DNA of 64,000 nt from Lyophyllum atratum (Eukaryota; Basidiomycota; Agaricomycetes; Agaricales; Lyophyllaceae): contig JACGCN010000006.1 of the NCBI GenBank assembly GCA_014905825.1, positions 1 through 64,000 on the forward strand, written 5' to 3'. The notes under the pieces are model-generated. The model had not been told where the DNA came from and made no database searches. It worked only from the letters and a program-made list of their open reading frames with translations. Below, piece after piece: positions 57,036-64,000 of this stretch (positions are counted from its first letter, which is position 1; each line of letters opens with the position of its first letter). A program made the translations under genes and the position numbers.

Positions 57036-57085
57036 ACGTAGGACGGAGTTGGGGGGCCGGACTGTGTGTACAAGACCTCTACCGA

Positions 57086-59086
57086 TGGCACTAGGTTGAT
57101 AAGGCGAGCAGACCAGTGAGCAATATGTACATCAAAGCCGTGGGTGTCTGGCCCGGCCAGGGTCGTGTTTGGCTGTTTATCCCAGAGGACATCGCCAAGC
57201 TCCGGCAAAATCCATTTTACTTTAGTTGTCTGATTCCAGTCGTCCTGCCTCCTCCGTGCTCTCCCCCGAGTCGACTTCGACGTTATCGAAGAATTCTCCA
57301 TATTCAATGCTGGAAATCTGAAGACCATTCCTAGCCGATCGCCTCATACCTCCGTCGCAACTTGCCGTGTTGAGAAAAGTTGGTGAGCTCTCTGTACTCC
57401 CTATATTTCTTCTTCGCAAACCTCGCCCAAGTTCTAGTCGCCTGTCTATACTGAAACATAGTATTTTCTATAGCGAAGAGGAGTCATCATCGTTCATAAT
57501 GGTCGCGGTGGTCTTCAGCGGAGCCAGCTGCGGCTTCTTATATATAAGAACGGATCCTTCGATTATTGGACGGGAATGAAGTATAAATTACCCAAGTGCG
57601 CAGAGTTCGGACGTGCCCCGCCTTTTCTGGAACGCTGACTGCGACTTCCTACCGCAGGCTAAGTCAACAGAGTCTTGGGAAGACATCGTCCATGTCAGAT
57701 TTCGCGCTCTCATCAACAATGCGATCGCAGTCGTCCGCTACAACTACTTGGCATAGCCTTTCAGTTCGTCTAACCCGTCAACGCTCCCCGTTATCCACTC
57801 GAGTACAATTCAAGCTACGCATCACCCCACACGAGCACGACTCCCGTTGATCTTCCAGACGCTTTTCCCGGTCCCCTGGGTAGCAGAATGGGGGATCTTG
57901 TCTTAGGGTAAGCTACAGTCCCAGCATGTTGTCCCACTTGCCGTTTGCTGACTATCCATCATGATCCTGCTACGCTTCCACTAGAATACCAACGTAGATA
58001 CCCCGCAGCGCGGTTGGTCCGCCAACAAGGCGGCTCCTTCTACTGCATGTCAGGTCGGAAGTGAAGGTTCTATTTAGGTATGTCCGATGCCATGTCATTA
58101 CTTGCTCAACTATTGACGGTTTCTAGGCAAGGAACGTTCAGAATACGAAGAGATAGGCCGGGCGCTAAAGATGTCCAATAGTCATGGCGACCCGGGTCCT
58201 GGTACGCAGCTATAAAAGAACGCAGCGGGGACATCGGGCTCTATGTATTCGTATCCCGGCCGGCATGGAGGAGCGCCGGAATGAGCGGGGATTTGGACAT
58301 CGAGAGCGCGAGGACATGGTAAGCCTTGGTACGGTTTCCACGTCTATGGACCTGAAGCTCGTGTAGGTAGCTGAAATAAGGGCAGCCAACATGGGTCTAT
58401 TTGACGTGGCAGGGGTCTACGCAACACTTTCTTTTTGCGCTCAAAAGACGCTGGACGAGGAACATAGAAAGAAGTTTGCCCTGTCCAAGACGTGCACACT
58501 GCCATGCTGAATATCGTCATGGATGCTCCTCAAGTGATGGTCATTCGGACGCTTCGAATCCTGTTCACAATCTTTACGGCGTGAACTGTTCGCGTCTGCG
58601 CCGGTACGGCCTGGCGGACGAATTGGCCAGCATCACCTTAGCTCGTGATGATTGTGACGTTCTGATATTAGCTTCTGTCCGTGCATAGGGGAAATAAACA
58701 CACATCGTTGACAAGCCAGCGCTTCTTCCGCTCCCGAGTTCGAAAGGGCTACACTGCCGGTATCCAGCACAGCTCGATTACATCCTGTGTCGTACGCCAA
58801 AGCAATACGAATACCAGAGCCCGATTTGACTTGTATAGCCTATGACTTGATCATCACTGTCACCTGTGATGAGTTTAGGCGCCGTTAACTTGCATTTATA
58901 TCAATACCTCGGACGCGGTGCACGTCTTCTAAAGTGATAAGTACTAATTCACCGCCCGTTCGAGTTTTAGCCCCTCGAACTTTCAACTGGTGAGTAAAAA
59001 TTCTCTAAATTCAAGCTTAGGACTCACGCGTTTTTAGTCCGGCCTGTTCACGACCCTATCGTGGTGTAGACACCCATACCCTGTAC
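57086..59086. other. 2 kb without a convincing gene
   Basis: Several 60-95 codon frames occur on both strands. One segment near 58500-58585 reads MLNIVMDAPQVMVIRTLRIL and could be a leftover membrane helix. No gene can be supported. Confidence 0.35.
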
Positions 59087-60383
59087 ATGATGTCAATGGC
59101 TGCGGAGCGTGGTATCTTACCTGACCATCGCGAAGTTTTGCCAGTCGAGGTGCTTCACGAGATCTTCTTATACCTTGGACCCCATGATCTCGCATCTATA
59201 TCCCGAGTCTCATCCACCCTTCAGCATGAAGCGGAGACTATCCTCTACTTCCACATCGACTTCTGCAGTCCCGCCGCAGATCAACAACGCATTCTTTCTT
59301 GGTGTCACACGGTCAAAAACGTGCAGCAGAAAGCACGCTACGTCCACTCACTGAGATTCCCATCGGCGGTCGACAAGCCATCGACAGAAGAAGACGGTCA
59401 ACGAATCCAAAGCGCGACCATGGGAGCTTTCAACGCGCTCATCAACTTGCAGCACCTCATGCTGCTGGGAACCAAGGAAACCAACGATAAGCATATTCCC
59501 TCCATTGAACCATCGACCCTCATGGACTGCAAATTCCGCCTCAGAACCTTGGGAGGCGATACCTCTGTGCTGCGTGGTCAGCCGATGTGGGACCTCTTAT
59601 CCAGAAACCCAGACATCGAGTATTGGGCTCCAACCGTTTCGTTCCTTGAATCGTGGAATTCCTTCCCCCCAAAAATCCTCCCTCGCTTGCGCCAGGTGGT
59701 CCTCGTCCATGCAGATAAAGCACGACTCTTGTCAGGCAGACCAGTCGAATTCCTCAATCTGGTATCTGTAGATCCTGTATACACGAAGAGCCAAGCTCTC
59801 AAAGCCATTATTCCACTGAAGAGGCTCTCGAGCACCCTCCATACTCTAGATCTCACTTTTGGAACCATAGAAGACTGGACCGCAGCGGAGATGATAGGAT
59901 GTATCGCTGAACATGCCCCGGGATTGATTTCTTTGACCGTCACGACCTTTGTTCGTGTGGCATCGGTAGTGAGTGACTCGTACTCGATTTTTTTGGGAGA
60001 TGTGCATCTGACCTTTTGGTTGATGCGGCTAGACGACAGTGGATGATCAAGATAAACTTCTCCAAGCACTGGCCGGGTTCCCATGTCTAGAAATTCTGGT
60101 CCTGGGTGCCACCGACATGCTTTCTCTGTATCTCCCGGCCAACGATGCTCCAGCCGAGCATGACGATTCATGGAAGAGACATGGCCTGCATCCCGTTTCG
60201 TGCGGCAAAATAGCCACGTCATTCATAGTTGCGTGCCCTCGGCTTCATAGCCTTACGTTCTGGGGCACGGCTAAATCGGCATCCGGGGTTCCCCTTACCT
60301 ATCTTCGCTCCAAGACAGAACATAATACCGCCATGTTCGCCGGATTTCATTCTGTTGATACATCTGGATGGTGGATGAGATAG
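59087..60383 (+). CDS. F-box/LRR-like protein (D)
   Basis: Exons 59087-59968 and 60033-60383 give 1233 nt, or 410 aa. The F-box is LPVEVLHEIFLYLGPHDLAS with ISRVSSTLQHEAETILY, about residues 17-60. The body has regularly spaced leucine-rich strands (LINLQHLMLLG, LRTLGGDTSV, LPRLRQVVLVHA, LHTLDLTFGT, LISLTVTTF, LEILVLGATDM, LHSLTFWGT). The intron acceptor gcggctag was chosen because it alone keeps the frame. It is not closely related to copies A, B or C. The function is probably substrate recruitment in an SCF complex. Confidence 0.85.
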
Positions 60384-60679
60384 AGCATATGCATTGCAGG
60401 CGATCATTGGTGTTGACTCACATTTAGGTATTTCAGAAGGTCATCGCCTAGATCATTCGGTCATGGCGGGTTATGCCTCTCTTGTAACGCTGGTTTAAGG
60501 AGTGGAAAATGAGGATACATATGTGCCGGGCATGATGGAGACACCATAATCAGAACGTGGCGACCTGTAGCGCATGCCCTCTCTCTCTTGGTACATCGTC
60601 ATTTCAAACGGACTTTGACGCTGCAAGGCGAGGCAGCCGAGTCTTGCTTACTGGCGAATAACCGCCTCCACTGTCATCC

Positions 60680-61343
60680 TTAGATTTTAGGAAGGGGTAC
60701 ATATGTATGTATAGTTCCGAGGGTTTCAAGCGCAGAAGATGGAAATGGACAACTTGAAATCGGAGAGGAACTGGCGGTTTTGTCGACAGCGTCCTGGACC
60801 TGGTCGGATTCCTCCTGGTTGAGATCCACCCCTCCTGTCCCATCGTTCCCTCCACGTCCTCCTCGACCACATCGACGTCCACGTGCGCTTCCTCCACGTC
60901 GACGACCAGCTCCTGCGCGTCCCCCATCGTTTTCCGCTGAGTCTCTAACTTCGGGATCTGCGGGTGCCGGACGAGTCATAGGAAAGCTCTGGCGCCATCG
61001 CTGTGAGCCCGGATCATGGGCGCGAGTGGCGTCCTGGGCGGCTACATCGTGGTTGGCTTCAGCGGCTGACTGACTCATACTGGCGAATAGAGCGTGGCTG
61101 GGCGGCTGGGAGGGGGGATACGACTGAGCATCTGCACGTGGGGTAGGTGGAGACTGGAAAACTAACACATCGCTGTATTGGTAAGGCCCCAGACAGCAAG
61201 AACCAAGCAGGGCACTTACTAGAGTTGCCATGCTGAACTGATATATTTCCATGTTTTGCGTTGTAATTATGCATCGACCCCTGAACTTCTGTGAAGGAAC
61301 TGCCGTATATGTTAAAATTTTGGGCGCCGGGGAACATCGGCAT
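60680..61343 (-). CDS. Small uncharacterised gene, structure uncertain
   Basis: On the minus strand a frame starts at 61343 with MPMFPGAQNFNIYGSSFTEV and then GSMHNYN. This kind of N-terminus (GAQNF-x-I-x-G-x-x-F-x-x-V) occurs on many Agaricomycete hypothetical, NLR-like and kinase-like proteins. A gtaagt donor follows at about 61218. Read straight, the frame ends at 61059. An overlapping frame (60680-61252) gives a Pro/Ser-rich, then Arg/Gly-rich (GRAGAGRRRGG, GRGGRGG) protein that may be the second exon. I could not find a splice that joins the two frames with confidence. Confidence 0.4.
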
Positions 61344-62238
61344 GGCAGTCGCAGCAGGTACTAGTGGCCAAGTGGATGTGCGAATGGTAGTGTGGGTTCA
61401 AGGGATGGCGGGCGTAGTCCGCATAGGCCCCGCCGCGACGGCTGTACACGAGGATGGGTTGGAAACATGTCACGTTCACGTGGGCTTGTCAAAATAAGCG
61501 CTGGATGATTTTATCACAACGAAAACGAACATCAGGAGTAAAAGTTCTTGTAGCGTATTCGAGTTTTGTGTCTTGAGTACGATTCGAAAAACCAGGGGTC
61601 AAATACATGCAGTCGAATGCATTGGTAGACCTATTTAACGAATTTCTGCGATATGGCAGGAACAGGAACAGGCTGCCCCTATGCAATTTTCTTCCGCGTA
61701 TACGTGACCCACGAATAAAACAAAACAGGTTGTTCCGATTCCACAAGTGATGACCAACAGCAGCGAAAAACGGCCGTGGCAGGCTCCTCACTCGATGCAG
61801 GCTTTCGCTTTGCCTAGAGTCATTCATAAGACGCGTAAAGCTCCGGCACGGTCGGGTTTGAATGAATAATTTCCGAAGACATATCGATGGCAGCGGGAAA
61901 TGTGAACATTGAGGGCAGAGTGGATAACGAGCGATATGGGACGGAAGCCCTGCAGCTTCAAGGGCTCACAGCGAAGCCAGGGAGGGTGTACTCGAGATCC
62001 ATAAATCTGGAGATAGAGAGAGTAAGACAACGTTATTACGATGAAGGCATCGTAAGCCTTGCTTACTTGAGTTCCTTGCGAATTACTGACTGCGCTGTCG
62101 TTCTTGCATCTTAGGAAGGGCTACGTATATTTCGGGAGAGTTTAGAGGAGAGAAATGTGTAAATCCGAGAGGAACAACCGTAGCCGGGTCACGAAGTCTG
62201 TCACAGCGTATCATCGATCATCTCTCCCAGCATCGTCG
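61344..62238. other. Intergenic, no gene seen
   Basis: Short frames on both strands have no motif. The upstream exon and promoter of the Sec2-like gene may lie in the last part. Confidence 0.35.
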
Positions 62239-64000
62239 ATGATCCACTTCCCCTCCTCCCTGGCGCACACCTCAGCGCTGCCCCGCAGATCCGACAGCCT
62301 CCAGCTCAACGCCACCCAACAAAAGTCCGCCTCCCACAAGATCTTCCAAACCATCCAAGAAGAACTCCACGATGCCCGCCGCGTCCACTCCCACGGGCAA
62401 GAAGAGGACCTCCGTCTCGCCCTCAACATGCTCATCGACCGCCTCTCCCAGCTCGTGCGTCCCCCTCCCCCTCCTCCTCCTCTTCTTTCAACTGTGGCTA
62501 ATGAGATAAGGGGAATTGATATTGACAGTCGACGATGCTGAGCGACGCCTACAAAACAACTGCAGACCTCGAAGTCCAGCTCAACGTCGCCAAATCCAAT
62601 CTGCAACTCGTCATCTCCAACAACGAGATGCTCGAGGACGCGCTCAAGCGCGAGCCCGCAGGCGCACGCGACGTCGGGTGGCGCCGCACCTCCGCACGCG
62701 CGCACACCACCGACGACTCCGTTTCCGTCTCCTCTCCACGCACGCACACGCCCACACCGTCGGGGGAGTACACACCTACCACACCCGTAGGCGTACCGGG
62801 GACGCCTACGGTCGACCCGCCAACGCCGGCTTCGACGACGCAGGAGAGCTCCCGCTTCTTCAAGTTCCGGTTCACCAACTCCTCATCCTCTTCCTCACCC
62901 AACCCCGGCTCCTCCTCAAGCCGCCCCGGCACACCCTCCCCTTCTATCCCTTCAAGTGGGTTAGCTAACAACCTCAACTCGGCATCCCTCCCCGCCCTCC
63001 CGGAGGCCCAGAAGGAGCAGCTAGAAGAGCTACAGCGCAAACTAGAAACAGAGAAGAAGGGAAGGGAAGCTGCGAAGAAGGAGAAGGAGGATCTAGAAGC
63101 GGAGCTCGAGTCGCTCTCCCAAGCCCTCTTCGAAGAGGTTCGTCCTCCCCCCTTTCTCCCTTTCCCTCTTCCCTTTTCCCCTTCCCTATCCTCCTTCTCC
63201 TTCTCCTGACCATAACCCTAACCCCCCATCGCTCTAGGCCAACAAAATGGTCGCATCCGAACGCATGGCGCGCGCCGACGTCGAAGAAGAGCTGCGCCAA
63301 GCCCGCCTCGAAAAAGACGCGCTGCGCAGTGCATTGAAGCTCCTCGAGGGGGAGAACGTGCATCTCTTACGTACGACGTCCCGGCCCGCCTCGGAGGCAG
63401 GGAGCCCTGCGCCAGTGTTCGTCGCGTCTCCCACTCCTCAGGACGATACCGATACCACCACGCCGTCGTCATCACGAGAGGGGGAGAGCCCGACACCCCC
63501 GTTCGAAGACGCGCATACGGGGGACTCGCCTTCCCTCTCCCTCTCCCCATCGTCGCCGCGTACGAAAGCCAACCTCCCCCCGTCCCTCTCTTCCATCCCG
63601 AAACGCCTCCCTGCACCGGAGCCGCTGGGCATGCCGACGACGCCGTTTGATTATGAGGGGGAGGGGGATGTTGCTACGCCGAGGAGGAGGGAGAGGGTGT
63701 TGGATGTGGAAGTGGATGTGGAGGGGGAGGGGAGTAGTGAGGAGGGGAGTAGAGAGGAGGCGGAGGTCGTAAGGGCGCTTGAGCCGGGGTCGGATACACC
63801 ATCACCAATATCACCAGCTGCGCCGTCGGGTACACCCACTACAGCGCTGGAAGACCATGGGGATGATGAGGACAAGGGCAAAAACGGAGATGGAGAACAA
63901 GAATCAAGGGAGAAAACGCAGCAGCAGCAGCACCGGCCGCCGGTTCTGAACCTTTTTCCGCACGAGCATGATCCGTGGGCGGATGTGCCGTCGAGGAGTG
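62239..64000 (+). CDS. Sec2-like Rab guanine-nucleotide exchange factor (partial)
   Basis: Exons 62239-62454, 62529-63137 and 63238 to the window end are open. The 3' end lies outside. The product has coiled-coil stretches (NATQQKSASHKIFQTIQEEL, LEELQRKLETEKKGREAAKK) and the Sec2 core LEAELESLSQALFEEANKMV, split exactly by an intron, then ASERMARADVEEELRQ. In yeast Sec2 this coiled coil opens the Rab Sec4 on secretory vesicles for polarised exocytosis. Unlike yeast, a Ser/Thr/Pro-rich linker of about 140 residues (HTPTPSGEYTPTTP and others) interrupts the coiled coil. The true start is uncertain: 62239 is the first in-frame ATG, but an acceptor-like ccccgcag at 62281-62288 could mean that a further exon lies upstream. 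Confidence 0.72.

Larger units (their letters stand above)
54820..57085 (-). repeat. Right arm of the inverted F-box segmental duplication
   Basis: On the minus strand this block runs leader, F-box A', spacer, F-box B' remnant and tail, the same order as 11470-14790 on the plus strand. The match includes about 45 bases of leader before the ATG, the spacer after the A' stop, and the tail ctatgagcgccgc with tgatatc after B'. The B' part is heavily shortened. Confidence 0.75.

Overview
The window is nuclear DNA from a mushroom-forming basidiomycete (Agaricomycetes). The evidence is many 45-70 bp GT-AG introns, class I hydrophobins, several fast-evolving F-box/LRR genes, a Plavaka-type transposase and a DUF6698-type gene. 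Most gene models below were built by hand. For the larger ones I checked that the summed exon lengths are divisible by three.

Layout. 0-7 kb: a canonical heterotrimeric G-protein alpha subunit (241-1696) and a diverged paralogue (5028-6495). The paralogue keeps the parent's exon lengths but has lost the GTPase glutamine. 7-11.5 kb: a degraded zinc-finger-like gene, a class I hydrophobin and gene-poor DNA. 11.5-15.1 kb: an intact F-box gene, a frameshifted F-box gene and a tyrosinase stub. 15.8-31 kb: metabolic and secreted genes. These are an amidohydrolase-3 enzyme, an unknown protein, a secreted serine beta-lactamase-like hydrolase, a small secreted M15/LAS-like protein, an AA7-type FAD oxidase, a broken second M15-like copy, an intron-containing tRNA and a small membrane protein. 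31-35 kb: a sorting nexin 3 orthologue, then two nearly identical hydrophobins placed head to head. 35-38 kb: no convincing gene. 38-45.4 kb: a DUF6698-type gene and an unknown gene fired divergently from a 93 bp gap, followed by a full-length Plavaka transposase. 45.4-52.6 kb: a RapZ C-terminal-domain protein, a PWWP chromatin protein with a 1.34 kb intron, and a 5'-truncated HMG-box gene. 53.4-57 kb: a second F-box cluster in inverted orientation to the first. 59-64 kb: an F-box gene, a small unknown gene and the 5' part of a Sec2-like Rab exchange factor that runs off the window.

The larger story is duplication and decay. The F-box cluster at 11.5-14.8 kb is repeated in inverted order at 54.8-57.1 kb. 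The two hydrophobins at 33-35 kb are an inverted pair with matching promoters. The M15-like gene is duplicated around the AA7 oxidase, and the G-alpha gene is duplicated with active-site erosion. Several copies are broken by one-base frameshifts or truncation. The strongest candidates for something undescribed are the catalytically altered G-alpha paralogue, the divergent DUF6698/unknown gene pair beside the Plavaka transposase, and the fungal RapZ-C protein.
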